Shown piece by piece: positions 8,881 to 17,475 of a stretch of DNA of 64,000 bases (positions within the stretch are counted from its first letter, which is position 1; each line of letters opens with the position of its first letter). The stretch is from Akkermansiaceae bacterium. GTDB taxonomy: Bacteria; Verrucomicrobiota; Verrucomicrobiia; Verrucomicrobiales; Akkermansiaceae. The position numbers were made by a program, and so were the translations under genes. Location of the stretch: the NCBI GenBank assembly GCA_017798145.1, contig CP059069.1, positions 186,001 to 250,000 of the forward strand. The letters are read 5' to 3'. Below the pieces are notes generated by a model, which saw only the letters and a program-made list of their open reading frames with translations, searched no databases and was not told the origin of the DNA.

Positions 8881-10116
8881 ATGCCCGCCAAGAACTTCCA
8901 TGTCCGCCAAGCCGCCGTCTCCGCCCTGCGCGCGTGGGCGAAGGGCCATGACTATGCGGAGAGCCTCGTCGAGCGCCACGCCCAGCGGCGCATGCTTTCC
9001 GCATCGGATCGCGGTCTCCTGCAGGCCATTCTCTTCGGTGTCCTCCGCCACCGCCGTGTGCTCGATCATTGGATTTCAAAGCTCCGGCAGGGCAAGCTCG
9101 ATGCCGAGACGCGCGATGTGCTGCGCGTCGGACTCTGCCAGATCCTGATCCTCAACATCCCGGATCACGCCGCGGTGAACGAAACCGTCGAGGCGGGCAA
9201 AGCCCCAGTCCGGCCCCTCATCAATGCAGTCCTGCGCAAGGCGATCACCTCCCGCAAGCGGCTGATGGATGAGCTTGATGAGATGAACCCCGCCACCCTC
9301 CATTCCCACCCGGACTGGCTTTACAAGCGCTGGCGCAAAACCTTCGGGAAGGAACAGGCCATCGCCATCATGGAGTGGGACAACCAGCCTGCGGAAACCT
9401 TTTTCCGGATCAATCCGATCTCACCCACCGATGCCGCAATCCCTGGCGAACCTCTCGACAACGCCCCGGACTATTTCCGGCTTGAGGGCAAACTGCCGAC
9501 CGAGCTCCTCGCCTCCGGTGCCATCTATATCCAGGATCCCGCCACCCGCCACTGCATAGCCCTGCTCGACCCGCAGCCCGGCGAAAAGATCCTTGATGCT
9601 TGCGCCGCCCCTGGCGGAAAAGCCTTCCTCATCGCCGCCGCCCTCGGCTCAGGGGCCGGCCTCACCTGCACGGACTCCAACGAGAAACGCATCCCACGTC
9701 TTGAGGAAAACCTCTCCCGACTCCACATCGTTCCCGACGAAATCTCCATCCACGACTGGCGCAAGCCCGCCCCGGAAAGATTCCGCGGTGCCTTTGATGC
9801 CATCCTTCTCGATGTGCCCTGTTCGAACACCGGTGTCATCCGCCGCCGCGTCGATGTTCGCTGGCGCCTCCAGCCGCAGGACATCGAAGACCTCACGAAA
9901 ATCCAGGCCGAGATCCTCGCCAACGCCCTCCCTTGCCTCAAGCCCGGCGGGCGCATCGTCTATTCCACCTGTTCCATCGAGGATTCAGAAAACATCGATC
10001 TCGTGAAAGCCTTCGCCGGGGAGAACAACCTTGCCGTCGGGAAAACCATCCAGATCACGCCGGGCCAGCACGCCACCGACGGAGCCTTCGCGGCGCTGCT
10101 TGGGCGGAGAGGCTGA
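8881..10116 (+). CDS. rsmB: 16S rRNA m5C methyltransferase, RsmB/Sun family
   Basis: This is a 411-residue protein. An N-terminal NusB-like RNA-binding domain (VRQAAVSALRAW to INAVLRKAIT, residues 5-125) is followed by a Rossmann methyltransferase domain. SAM-binding is seen in LDACAAPGGKAFLIA. The m5C catalytic motifs are LLDVPCSNTGVIRR (motif IV cysteine) and VYSTCSIEDSEN (motif VI cysteine). It is expected to methylate C967 of 16S rRNA. It is preceded by a good Shine-Dalgarno site and followed 72 bp later by fabF. Confidence 0.93.
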   Translation: MPAKNFHVRQAAVSALRAWAKGHDYAESLVERHAQRRMLSASDRGLLQAILFGVLRHRRVLDHWISKLRQGKLDAETRDVLRVGLCQILILNIPDHAAVNETVEAGKAPVRPLINAVLRKAITSRKRLMDELDEMNPATLHSHPDWLYKRWRKTFGKEQAIAIMEWDNQPAETFFRINPISPTDAAIPGEPLDNAPDYFRLEGKLPTELLASGAIYIQDPATRHCIALLDPQPGEKILDACAAPGGKAFLIAAALGSGAGLTCTDSNEKRIPRLEENLSRLHIVPDEISIHDWRKPAPERFRGAFDAILLDVPCSNTGVIRRRVDVRWRLQPQDIEDLTKIQAEILANALPCLKPGGRIVYSTCSIEDSENIDLVKAFAGENNLAVGKTIQITPGQHATDGAFAALLGRRG

Positions 10117-10188
10117 TCGCAGTGCCGGCGCAGGGTATTTCTAGTGCTTGCGTGGTGCTTGGTTCCGCGTCTAGGCTTTCCCCACGAT

Positions 10189-11439
10189 ATGAGCGAACGA
10201 CGGGTTGTAATTACGGGCATTGGTTGTATCTCCCCACTCGGGAATGATCTGAAAACGACCTGGGATGGCATGAAAAACGGTCGCAGCGGCGTCAGAAGGA
10301 TCGCGGGGATCGATCCGGAGCCGTTTGACTGCAAGATCGCCGGAGAGGTTCGCGATTTCGATGCCGACGGATATTTCCGAGCCCCGAAGGATGCCCGCCG
10401 CTCTGACCGATACGTCCAATATGCAGTTGCCGCCTCGAAAATGGCAATGGAGGACTCCGGCCTGGACACCGGTCAGATCGACTCCCGCCGCTACGGCGTG
10501 ATGGTCGGCAGCGGCATTGGCGGCCTCTCGACCCTTGAGCGCGAGCATTCGGTCTTCATCGAGAAGGGTCCGAAACGGGTTTCACCGTTCACCATCCCGA
10601 TGATGATTTCCAACATCGCCTCGGGCATCATCTCCATGGAGCATGGCCTGCACGGCCCGAACATGGTGATTGTGACCGCCTGCGCGACCTCCAACCACAA
10701 CATCGGTGAGGCATGGCGGATGATCAAATTCGGCGATGCCGATGGTTTCCTCTGCGGGGGGGCGGAGGCTGCGGTGCTGCCCATGGGATTGTGCGGATTC
10801 TCCAGCATGAAGGCGCTGAGCACCCGCAACGACGATCCGGAGAGGGCTTCGCGCCCCTTCGACAAGCACCGTGATGGCTTCGTGATGGGCGAGGGTGCAG
10901 GTGTGGTGATGATCGAGGAGCTCGAGACGGCCAAGGCTCGCGGGGCCAAGATTTATGCGGAACTGATCGGCTACGGCGTCAGCGCGGATGCCTACCACCT
11001 CAGCGCCCCGTCCCCTGACGGCAGCGGCCCGGCGTATGCGATCGGCATGGCCCTGAAGCATGGCAAGATCAATCCGGAGGAGGTCGATTACCTCAATGCG
11101 CACGCCACCTCGACAGGACTCGGCGACATCGCGGAGACGAAAGCGATCAAGGTTGCCTTCGGCGACTACGCAAAGAACGGCCTGATGGTCAGCTCCACGA
11201 AATCCATGACCGGGCACATGCTCGGAGCGGCGGGCGGCATCGAGCTGATCGCCAGCGTGATGGGCATCGTCGATGGAGTGGTGCCGCCGACGATCAACAT
11301 CGAGGAGCAGGATCCGGAATGCGATCTGGACGTGGTTCCGAATGTGGCCCGCGAGGTGCCGATCAGGGTGGCGCTGAGCAACAGCTTCGGCTTCGGTGGT
11401 CACAACGCCTCGGTTCTTGTCCGGAAATTCGAGGGATGA
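10189..11439 (+). CDS. fabF: Beta-ketoacyl-ACP synthase II
   Basis: The 416-residue KAS II begins MSERRVVITGIGCISPLGND. The catalytic triad is visible: cysteine in TACATSNHNIGEA, histidine in NAHATSTGLGD (usual form NAHGTST), and histidine in MTGHMLGAAGG. The N-terminal and C-terminal thiolase-fold halves are complete, ending SFGFGGHNASVL. It elongates acyl-ACP with malonyl-ACP in fatty acid synthesis. It is the first gene of a tight set with a thioesterase (4 bp downstream) and rsmI. No acpP is adjacent. Confidence 0.95.
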   Translation: MSERRVVITGIGCISPLGNDLKTTWDGMKNGRSGVRRIAGIDPEPFDCKIAGEVRDFDADGYFRAPKDARRSDRYVQYAVAASKMAMEDSGLDTGQIDSRRYGVMVGSGIGGLSTLEREHSVFIEKGPKRVSPFTIPMMISNIASGIISMEHGLHGPNMVIVTACATSNHNIGEAWRMIKFGDADGFLCGGAEAAVLPMGLCGFSSMKALSTRNDDPERASRPFDKHRDGFVMGEGAGVVMIEELETAKARGAKIYAELIGYGVSADAYHLSAPSPDGSGPAYAIGMALKHGKINPEEVDYLNAHATSTGLGDIAETKAIKVAFGDYAKNGLMVSSTKSMTGHMLGAAGGIELIASVMGIVDGVVPPTINIEEQDPECDLDVVPNVAREVPIRVALSNSFGFGGHNASVLVRKFEG

Positions 11440-11443
11440 TCTG

Positions 11444-11845
11444 GTGAATGGCACCTGTCACCGCTATGAGCGCGTAGTCGCCTTTCCGGATACGGATGCG
11501 AGCGGATGGGTGCATTTCACGAAGATCCTCGCCTATGCGGAGGAGGCCGAGCACAGCTATCTGCGGCAGTGCGGCCTGCCGGTCTTCGATCCTGCGAAGG
11601 GCGGCTGGCCGAGGGTCAAGGTTTCCTGCGAATACCGCAAACCGCTGCGTTTTGAGGATCGCATCGAGGTGAGGCTGGCGCTTTCCAGGATGGGCGGGAC
11701 ATCCGTGACCTGGAATTTCGAGATCGCAAAAATGGATGGGGAAATCGCGGCGAGAGGGGAGATGACCGCCGTGAAAGTGAATGCTGCCGGCCTGCCGGAA
11801 ACGATTCCAGGGGAGGAGCGGAAACTTCTGGAGGGCGGGAAATGA
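11444..11845 (+). CDS. 4HBT-fold acyl-CoA thioesterase (YbgC/FadM-like)
   Basis: The product is 133 residues from a GTG at 11444. GAGGG sits nine bases upstream inside the fabF 3' end, and fabF stops 4 bp before. The hot-dog signature FPDTDASGWVHFTKILAYAEEAEHSYLR contains the aspartate typical of the 4-hydroxybenzoyl-CoA thioesterase family. The core strand pattern follows in KVSCEYRKPLRFEDRIEVRL. It probably hydrolyses acyl-CoA or acyl-ACP, in line with fabF upstream. The stop overlaps the rsmI start (ATGA). Confidence 0.85.
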   Translation: MNGTCHRYERVVAFPDTDASGWVHFTKILAYAEEAEHSYLRQCGLPVFDPAKGGWPRVKVSCEYRKPLRFEDRIEVRLALSRMGGTSVTWNFEIAKMDGEIAARGEMTAVKVNAAGLPETIPGEERKLLEGGK

Positions 11846-12534
11846 GCGGTGCCGAAACAGCGGGGCGCATCGTCCTTGTGCCGACGCCCATAGGCAATCT
11901 GGGGGACATTACAGTCCGCGCCCTGGAGGTTTTGAGGACGGCGGACAGGATCGCCTGCGAGGATACGCGGCGCTCGGGGATCCTGCTTGCCCATCATGGG
12001 ATATCCGGCAGGCGTCTGGTGGCGCTGCACGAGCACAACGAGGTGCGGAAAGCCCCTGAGCTTGTCGCGGCGGCGAGGGCAGGGGAGGTGATTGCCTTCA
12101 TCAGTGATGCGGGAATGCCCGGCATTTCCGATCCCGGCTACCGTCTCGTGCAGGCCTGCCTGGAGGCGGATGTGCCCTTCGATGTGCTGCCCGGCCCCTC
12201 GGCGGTGCTGACGGCTTTGATCGGCTCAGGGCTGCCCTGCCATGCGTTCCGTTTCGGCGGATTCCTTTCGGTGAAAAAAGGGAAACGGAAAACCGAAATG
12301 GCAACCACGCTCGAAAGCGGGGAGACGGGGATATTTTTTGAAAGCCCGCACCGGATTGTTTCCACCCTGGAGATCCTTGCGGAGATTGCGCCGGAGGCGA
12401 GGGTCTGTGTTGCCCGCGAGCTGACCAAGAAATTCGAGACCTACCACCGCGGCACGGCGGCGGAGCTGCTGGAATGGTTCGGAGCGCACGGCACCAAGGG
12501 CGAGATGGTGATCCTGATGAACGGGGCGCATTGA
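11842..12534 (+). CDS. rsmI: 16S rRNA (cytidine-1402 2'-O)-methyltransferase
   Basis: This 230-residue tetrapyrrole-methylase-fold protein has the full RsmI signature set. These are VLVPTPIGNLGDITVRAL at the N-terminus, ADRIACEDTRRSG, LHEHNE, FISDAGMPGISDPGYRLV, LPGPSAVLTALIGSGLP and the FFESPHRI motif. It modifies C1402 in the 16S rRNA decoding centre. The ATG is coupled to the upstream thioesterase stop. The length is slightly short of the E. coli protein (286) because the small C-terminal extension is absent. Confidence 0.95.
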   Translation: MSGAETAGRIVLVPTPIGNLGDITVRALEVLRTADRIACEDTRRSGILLAHHGISGRRLVALHEHNEVRKAPELVAAARAGEVIAFISDAGMPGISDPGYRLVQACLEADVPFDVLPGPSAVLTALIGSGLPCHAFRFGGFLSVKKGKRKTEMATTLESGETGIFFESPHRIVSTLEILAEIAPEARVCVARELTKKFETYHRGTAAELLEWFGAHGTKGEMVILMNGAH

Positions 12535-12871
12535 AACACAGCCAAGGCGAACATGAAAGGGACGGAACCCCACAGCGAACCGACGCGCGCCGGAGCCTTG
12601 GCCTTTTTCCTGAAATCGCGGATCTTCATCGTGAGGCGCTTTCTCAGGGATGCCGGCCAACCTGTCCGGCGTCATCCCAGCAGTGGCTGCCACCGGATGC
12701 ACCCATCGCTGTGGAAATCCGTGCCCCGCTATGGACGCAGACGGCGGCTGCGGAGCTGCCCCTTACGGCGCAGCCGCTCCTTTACCTCGTGCCGGAAGGC
12801 GATGTGGACGCGCTGAAAATCGCGATGGCCCGCCATCGACAAAGTGGCGATCATGCGCGAAAAGCACCGCC
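12535..12871 (+). other. 337 bp without a convincing gene; possible remnant
   Basis: No frame carries a full gene with start and ribosome site. One plus frame ends with a protein-like stretch (AVEIRAPLWTQTAAAELPL, then LLYLVPEGDVDALKIAMARH) up to a stop near 12873. Its upstream part is not protein-like, and a different frame looks better at 12595-12650. This could be a decayed, frameshifted gene. Otherwise the segment holds only the candidate terminator at 12541-12608. Confidence 0.3.
12541..12608 (+). terminator. Possible terminator after the fabF-rsmI operon
   Basis: GCCAAGGC at 12541-12548 pairs perfectly with GCCTTGGC at 12595-12602, followed by CTTTTT. The 46-base loop is long but has inner pairing (GGG with CCC). 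It lies 6 bp after the rsmI stop. The long loop lowers confidence. Confidence 0.4.
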
Positions 12872-13165
12872 ATGAAGAAATCGTTCCCGCTCGAAGACCC
12901 GAAGCACAAGCCCGCCCGCGTGGTGGAAGCGATCAAGGCGGAGATCCGGAAATATCTCAAGAGGGAGCGCCGCAAGGAGCTTCCGGAGGGAGCGGATTTC
13001 TGGGATTTCCATTGCCGGGCTGGGAAGGATGCGGAGAGCGCGGCCACCGTTCATGTTTCCGAAATCACCAAGCCCGTGGATCTTGCCCGGGGCGAAAATT
13101 GGGATGCCGTTTATATCGAGATCCTCGCCAAACCGGGGCACCGCACCAAAGCCCAGGAGGACTGA
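12872..13165 (+). CDS. Small conserved protein, DUF6172-like
   Basis: The 97-residue protein begins MKKSFPLEDPKHKPARVVEA. It is highly charged, with a KAEIRKYLKRERRKELPEG helix then DFWDFHCRAGKDAESA and a C-terminal strand ending AVYIEILAKPGHRT. The pattern matches the short conserved family I know as DUF6172. It has no signal peptide or cysteine motif and is cytoplasmic. The function is unknown. An in-frame extension upstream to 12650 is compositionally unlike the rest and was not used. Confidence 0.7.
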   Translation: MKKSFPLEDPKHKPARVVEAIKAEIRKYLKRERRKELPEGADFWDFHCRAGKDAESAATVHVSEITKPVDLARGENWDAVYIEILAKPGHRTKAQED

Positions 13166-13183
13166 TCACGAGGGTTTGAGTTG

Positions 13184-13257
13184 TTTCACACGAAGGCACG
13201 AAGGATTTCTGGGAATGAGGGGCTTCGTGCGTCTCGGCTTCGTGGCTTTGTGCGAGC
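13184..13257. repeat. Inverted repeat element before tRNA-Leu
   Basis: The left arm is 13184-13206 (TTTCACACGAAGGCACGAAGG) and the right arm is 13221-13257. The right arm reads back as GCACAAAGCCACGAAGCC followed by GCACGAAG. The arms share the CACGAAG core in opposite orientation. This has the look of a small dispersed palindromic element made of short GCACGAAGG units. No gene spans it. Confidence 0.55.
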
Positions 13258-13344
13258 ATCCGGAAACCAGCATGTAGAAACCAGACCCGTGAATCACCTT
13301 GCCTTCCATGCGCCGGGGAAATCAAATCACCGCGTTGCAGGAAA

Positions 13345-13427
13345 GCCGCCGTGGTGGAATGGTAGACACTACGGATTTAAAATCCGTTGCCCTCACAGGC
13401 GTGCCGGTTCGAGTCCGGCCGGCGGCA
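13345..13427 (+). tRNA. tRNA-Leu (anticodon TAA)
   Basis: The acceptor stem GCCGCCG (13345-13351) pairs with CGGCGGC (13420-13426), with discriminator A at 13427. The anticodon stem ACGGA/TCCGT flanks the loop TTTAAAA, giving anticodon TAA. The T arm contains GGTTCGAGTCC. The D arm begins TGGTGGAATGG. Total length is 83 nt with an extended variable arm, as expected for class II tRNA-Leu. The CCA end is not encoded. Confidence 0.95.
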
Positions 13428-13437
13428 CTTTCGCATG

Positions 13438-15582
13438 TCATTTCTCCGTGAAACGGATGATGCCCTCCCATTGGGCGGGCTTGAGCTCTTGGTGGAACCT
13501 GATGTGCTCCAGCAGGTGCGGGGCGACCTTGTCATCCGGGTATCTCCGCAGATAGGCTTCGATCTTTTCCATGGCGGCATCGAAATCGCCCGTCTCGAAT
13601 TCCGCCAGCACCTCCGCGTAGGCTGCACGCGCCTCTTCCGATGGGGCGTTCGTCCAGAGATCGACCGGCTCCTCGCGGCCTTTCACGCGCACCCTTGCGA
13701 TGCGGCGCAGGCCGCTTCCCCCGCCGCTTGCCTCGATGAACTGCCCGCTGCCGAGCCATGGGCAGGAAAACGCCTTGGTCATGCCCTCAAGCCGGGAGGC
13801 GAGGTTCACCGCATCCCCGATGACACCGAACTCCGTGCGCTGCTCGGATCCGATCTCGCCGGCCAGCACCTCGCCGAGATGCAGTCCGATGCCTATCCCA
13901 AGCACCGGCAGCCCGCGCGAATCCCAGTCCGCATTGAGCCTGTCAAGCTCAGCGATCATGTCCTTGGTGGCGGCCAGTGCGGAGGAGGCGAACGCCGAAT
14001 CCTCGCCGTCCTCAAGCGCCCCCCAGTGAGCCAGTATCGCATCGCCGATGAATTTATCCAAGGTGCCCTTGTGGGTGAAAATGATCCTGACCATGGCGGA
14101 CAGGTATTCGTTGAGCTGCTCGAAAAGCTGCTCCGGGCTGACTTTTTCCGAAAGCGACGTGAAGCCGCGTATGTCCGAGAAAACCACGACCACCCGCCGC
14201 TTCCTGCCGCTGGCGGCGAGCTGATAGATGTTCGGGTTGTTCACCAGCGAGTCCGCCACATCCCGCGAGACGAAACGCCGGAACTGCTGGTTGAGCCGTG
14301 AGCGCTCCAGCCTCTCGCTGACAAGATCGTAGGTCTGCCCGGACACCGCACCAAGGAACACCGCGAAGGCGAAGGGGCTGGGGCCAATCCACGTCGCGCC
14401 CCAGCGGGCGTAGAGATAGGTGCCGAGGTAGGCCCCGGCGATGATCAGGGCGGTTGTCGTCAGCGCAACGAGAGGTCGCCGCACCTTGAAGATCATCAAC
14501 GCCGACACCAGGCCGCCGATGATGCCCGCCCAGAAGATGGCGCCGCGCCAGCCCCGGAACGGGCGGTGGACGAAGCTGTCGTTGAGCCCGGCAGCGATCG
14601 CCTGCAAGTGCAGCTGCGGACCCATGAGCTGGCCGACGGGGGTCTGGTGGGTATCCTGGAAGACAGCGGCCGCCGGGCCGATGAGGACGGTCTTGCCCTT
14701 GAAGAAATCACCGTTCCCGAAGCGATGCTGCCAGTCATCCGGGACGAAAATGCTACAGACGGGATAAGGCGGATAAACCCGCGAAGCCTTGTTATCGAGC
14801 TCCAGCATGTTTTTCCCCGTCTCCGGGTCGACGGTGATCTCCGGAGCGAGGATGCTGTAGCGCGGCTGCGCGTTTGCCGAGGATGCCGGTTTGCCAAGTG
14901 CCCTCAGCGCGGCTCCCGAGAGCGAGTCGAAGCGGGTTTCACCGGGCAGGGGGGGATCCATGTTCTGCTCGTTGAGCGTGCTGGAATACTCGACGTCACG
15001 GACAAGGCCGTCCTCCTGGTCCGGGCGGAAATTCACGAACCCGAAGCGCGGCGCGGGATCGCTTTCGATGAATTGCTCGCAGGGAAAGACATGCCGGAAG
15101 CCGTCGTATTCCATGGACATCGGGGCGAACTGCGAGCCGAGTATGATGCGATCCGCATGCTTTGCCATCACGGCGGCGAGTTCCGCATCGGCTTCCGGAT
15201 CCGAGGGATCGGCCAGCACGAGATCGAGGATGACGAGCCGCGCACCCGCGCCGATGAGTTTCTCGAAGACATTTGCATAGACCCGCCTGTCCCACGGGAA
15301 GCGCTGCGCCATGCGCGACAATGTCGGATCGGCCGCAACAAGATCCGGCTCATGGGAGTTGAGCGTGAGAATTTCCTCGTCAATGCCAAGGAAAACGAGG
15401 TCTTCGCGTGGCGGCGGGGAGCCGGGACGATAGAGCGAATTGTCGCCGAGCAGCCTGTCGATGGAGATCAGGCCGTCGGAAATGCCGGGGATGAAAGCGG
15501 TTGCAGCGACAAGCAGCCCGCCGAGGAAGGCAAGGCCTGCGGAGATCTTTCTTTTGTCAAATGCCTTTGTCCTTGCCTTCAT
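13438..15582 (-). CDS. CHASE2-domain adenylate/guanylate cyclase
   Basis: The protein is 714 residues from the ATG at 15582. An N-terminal membrane helix (LAFLGGLLVAATAFIPG) precedes a large extracytoplasmic CHASE2 sensor (DLVFLGIDEE, PWDRRVYANVFEKL, GARLVILDLVLADPS). Two to three further helices follow near residues 365-445. The class III cyclase catalytic domain has VVFSDIRGFTSLSEK (metal aspartate), TLDKFIGDAILAHWG (second metal aspartate and the lysine linked to adenine choice) and VIGDAVNLASRLEG. A C-terminal helical tail has TPR-like character. It should make cAMP in response to an envelope signal. It is divergent from the barrel and FecR genes by only 45 bp. Confidence 0.92.
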   Translation of the reverse strand: MKARTKAFDKRKISAGLAFLGGLLVAATAFIPGISDGLISIDRLLGDNSLYRPGSPPPREDLVFLGIDEEILTLNSHEPDLVAADPTLSRMAQRFPWDRRVYANVFEKLIGAGARLVILDLVLADPSDPEADAELAAVMAKHADRIILGSQFAPMSMEYDGFRHVFPCEQFIESDPAPRFGFVNFRPDQEDGLVRDVEYSSTLNEQNMDPPLPGETRFDSLSGAALRALGKPASSANAQPRYSILAPEITVDPETGKNMLELDNKASRVYPPYPVCSIFVPDDWQHRFGNGDFFKGKTVLIGPAAAVFQDTHQTPVGQLMGPQLHLQAIAAGLNDSFVHRPFRGWRGAIFWAGIIGGLVSALMIFKVRRPLVALTTTALIIAGAYLGTYLYARWGATWIGPSPFAFAVFLGAVSGQTYDLVSERLERSRLNQQFRRFVSRDVADSLVNNPNIYQLAASGRKRRVVVVFSDIRGFTSLSEKVSPEQLFEQLNEYLSAMVRIIFTHKGTLDKFIGDAILAHWGALEDGEDSAFASSALAATKDMIAELDRLNADWDSRGLPVLGIGIGLHLGEVLAGEIGSEQRTEFGVIGDAVNLASRLEGMTKAFSCPWLGSGQFIEASGGGSGLRRIARVRVKGREEPVDLWTNAPSEEARAAYAEVLAEFETGDFDAAMEKIEAYLRRYPDDKVAPHLLEHIRFHQELKPAQWEGIIRFTEK

Positions 15583-15627
15583 ATCATAAGTTTCTTTAAT
15601 GCGTATCAACCAACAACCATTTAATTT
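15583..15627. promoter_or_regulatory. 45-bp AT-rich divergent promoter region
   Basis: This short AT-rich stretch lies between the cyclase start (minus) and the barrel start (plus), unlike the GC-rich surroundings. On the plus strand TTGCCT (15573-15578) and TTTAAT (15595-15600) sit 16 bases apart, a weak sigma70-like pair. Shared control of both sides is plausible but unproven. Confidence 0.3.
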
Positions 15628-16566
15628 GTGAATCACCTCATACTTCCATTATCCATACTCGGCGGTCTGGTCGCGCAGGCGGATGTCCTCACCTCCACCC
15701 AGCGTTTCTTCGGGCTTGGGGGACAGGTTCCGAATTATTCCGGCGAAGACGGGCAGACAAAGGCTTCCGCCCTGGATCAGGCTCCCTATTCGCCTGCGGA
15801 TTCCGATCTCGGGGTCCAGGAAATCCTGGTGGAACGCCCCGACAGGGAGCCGGTGATCTTCGATTTCCACAGATCCGTGATGTTCACGGACACCGCGCCA
15901 AGCGGGAATCCGGCGACGGATCGTTCCTCATGGGTGTTCGGCTCCAGTGCTGCGGCAGCGTGGCGTCCGCACATTTCCAGGGGCTGGTTCGCCGATCTCG
16001 GGGCAGGAGTGGATATCCTGCGGTATGACAGGACCAACGCGGTGGATTTTGAAAATTTCACTGCCCGCCTTGGGGTGTTCCGGATCTTTCCCGAGCTCGA
16101 TGACACCATCCTGTTCACACGCCTCGAGTTCCAGCGCATCACCTCCACCTCGCTGAGCGAGGGCGATTACAACGCGCAGCGCATCCGCACCGGTCTCCAG
16201 AAAGTCCTATGGTCCATGCCGAGGCATCAGCTGGTCGGGACGGTGAGCGGAGCCTATGAGTGGAGCGCCCGTCCGGAGGCGCTGATGCGCAACGAGTATG
16301 CCGCGGAACTCGCCTACAGCTACTCGATCACGGACTCCATCTACACGGTGCTCTCCGCCCGGGCGTCGCGCTTCAACTTCGACCAGTTCGGTCGCGATGA
16401 CTGGACCTACAGGATGGCGGCGGAGCTGGTCTGGCAGTTCACCGAAAGGTTGAGCGCCAATGCCTCGCTTTCGTTCGACAAAAACCAGTCCGACACCTTC
16501 GGGAACTTCAACGAGTATGAGGCCTGGTCCGGCGGACTCGGGATCGGCATGCAGCTCACTTTCTGA
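15628..16566 (+). CDS. Predicted outer-membrane beta-barrel protein
   Basis: The 312-residue protein starts at a GTG and opens with a signal peptide (about 18 residues, ending VAQADV). From about residue 85 there are alternating aromatic/hydrophobic strands (GWFADLGAGVDILRYDR, ARLGVFRIFPELDDTILFTRLEF). The chain ends with SGGLGIGMQLTF, the terminal phenylalanine typical of outer-membrane barrels. No named family is recognised. It is followed 20 bp later by a FecR-domain protein and divergent from a CHASE2 cyclase, suggesting an envelope sensing function. Confidence 0.7.
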   Translation: MNHLILPLSILGGLVAQADVLTSTQRFFGLGGQVPNYSGEDGQTKASALDQAPYSPADSDLGVQEILVERPDREPVIFDFHRSVMFTDTAPSGNPATDRSSWVFGSSAAAAWRPHISRGWFADLGAGVDILRYDRTNAVDFENFTARLGVFRIFPELDDTILFTRLEFQRITSTSLSEGDYNAQRIRTGLQKVLWSMPRHQLVGTVSGAYEWSARPEALMRNEYAAELAYSYSITDSIYTVLSARASRFNFDQFGRDDWTYRMAAELVWQFTERLSANASLSFDKNQSDTFGNFNEYEAWSGGLGIGMQLTF

Positions 16567-16586
16567 AACTCCAAACAGCCTACCCC

Positions 16587-17453
16587 ATGAAACGATTTTT
16601 AGCTCCAGCCTTGGTGGCGATTTTCCCGCTAAGCATTACCGCCGCCCCGTTGAAAACGGCCATCGTCACCACCGTGGTCAAGGACGTGAAAATGAGCGAG
16701 AACCGCGCCGCCCCGCGCAGCATCGGCGAAGGGACGAAAATGACCGGTGCATCCACCATCCTCACCGGCAACGCCTCCCGTGCCGCGATGACATTCCCTG
16801 ACAGGACGGTCACCCGCGTGGGTGCGAACTCGGTGTTCCGGTTTCGCTCCGGCTCGCGCGACATGGAGATCGCCCAGGGTTCTTTCCTGCTACAGGTTCC
16901 GAAAAACTCCGGTGGGGCGAAGATCCGCACCGCCACGGTAACGGCGGCCATCACAGGCACCACCACCCTGATGGAGTTCAGCCCAGGGAAATACATCAAG
17001 TTCATCTGCCTCGAGGGCACTGCGGAACTGATCAACCGCAAGGGCGAGAAGGTCTCCATCCCGGCCGGCTACATGCTGGTGATGCACCCGGATGACGAAA
17101 GTTTCCCGGTTCCGGTGCAGATCAACATCGAGAAGACGATGAAAACGGCCTTGCTTGCGGACAGGGGCATCTTCGGGGATCTTGATGAAGCCGCCAAGGA
17201 AGCGATCGACAGGACGATCGCCGCACAAAGGGAGGGTAGGATCAACGGAGACCTTCATCCCTCCGGACTCATCAACCGCGGTCCCGGCAAGGAAAACGGC
17301 TATACGCGCTCCCTGATGAGCGAGCTGTTCTACGTCCATGGTTCAAACGGGAACGAGCAGCCGCCACCGTCTGCGGGCGGGGGGGGCTTTTCGGGAGGGA
17401 ATCTTTCTCCGGGTGGTGGGTCGTTTCCGGATACCTTCCCGAACAATCCCTAG
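16587..17453 (+). CDS. FecR-domain exported protein
   Basis: The product is 288 residues with a signal peptide (FLAPALVAIFPLSITAAP). Residues about 45-185 form a FecR domain (TGNASRAAMTFPDRTVTRVG, SFLLQVPK, TAAITGTTTLMEF, LEGTAELINRKGEKVSIPAG). The C-terminal part is helical, then glycine-rich and low complexity (SAGGGGFSGGNLSPGGGSF). Classical FecR proteins regulate ECF sigma factors from the membrane. This one lacks the cytoplasmic anti-sigma region and membrane helix, and no sigma factor is nearby. A periplasmic ligand-binding or signalling role beside the CHASE2 cyclase fits better. Confidence 0.88.
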   Translation: MKRFLAPALVAIFPLSITAAPLKTAIVTTVVKDVKMSENRAAPRSIGEGTKMTGASTILTGNASRAAMTFPDRTVTRVGANSVFRFRSGSRDMEIAQGSFLLQVPKNSGGAKIRTATVTAAITGTTTLMEFSPGKYIKFICLEGTAELINRKGEKVSIPAGYMLVMHPDDESFPVPVQINIEKTMKTALLADRGIFGDLDEAAKEAIDRTIAAQREGRINGDLHPSGLINRGPGKENGYTRSLMSELFYVHGSNGNEQPPPSAGGGGFSGGNLSPGGGSFPDTFPNNP

Positions 17454-17456
17454 TTC

Positions 17457-17475
17457 GGCTAAGGTTTCCTCAGCC
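17457..17475. terminator. Small hairpin between convergent fecR-type and addB-type genes
   Basis: GGCTAAGG (17457-17464) and CCTCAGCC (17468-17475) form an 8-bp stem with one A-C mismatch and a TTT loop. It lies 4 bp after the FecR stop and includes the stop codon of the convergent nuclease. No clear T-run is present. Confidence 0.25.
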
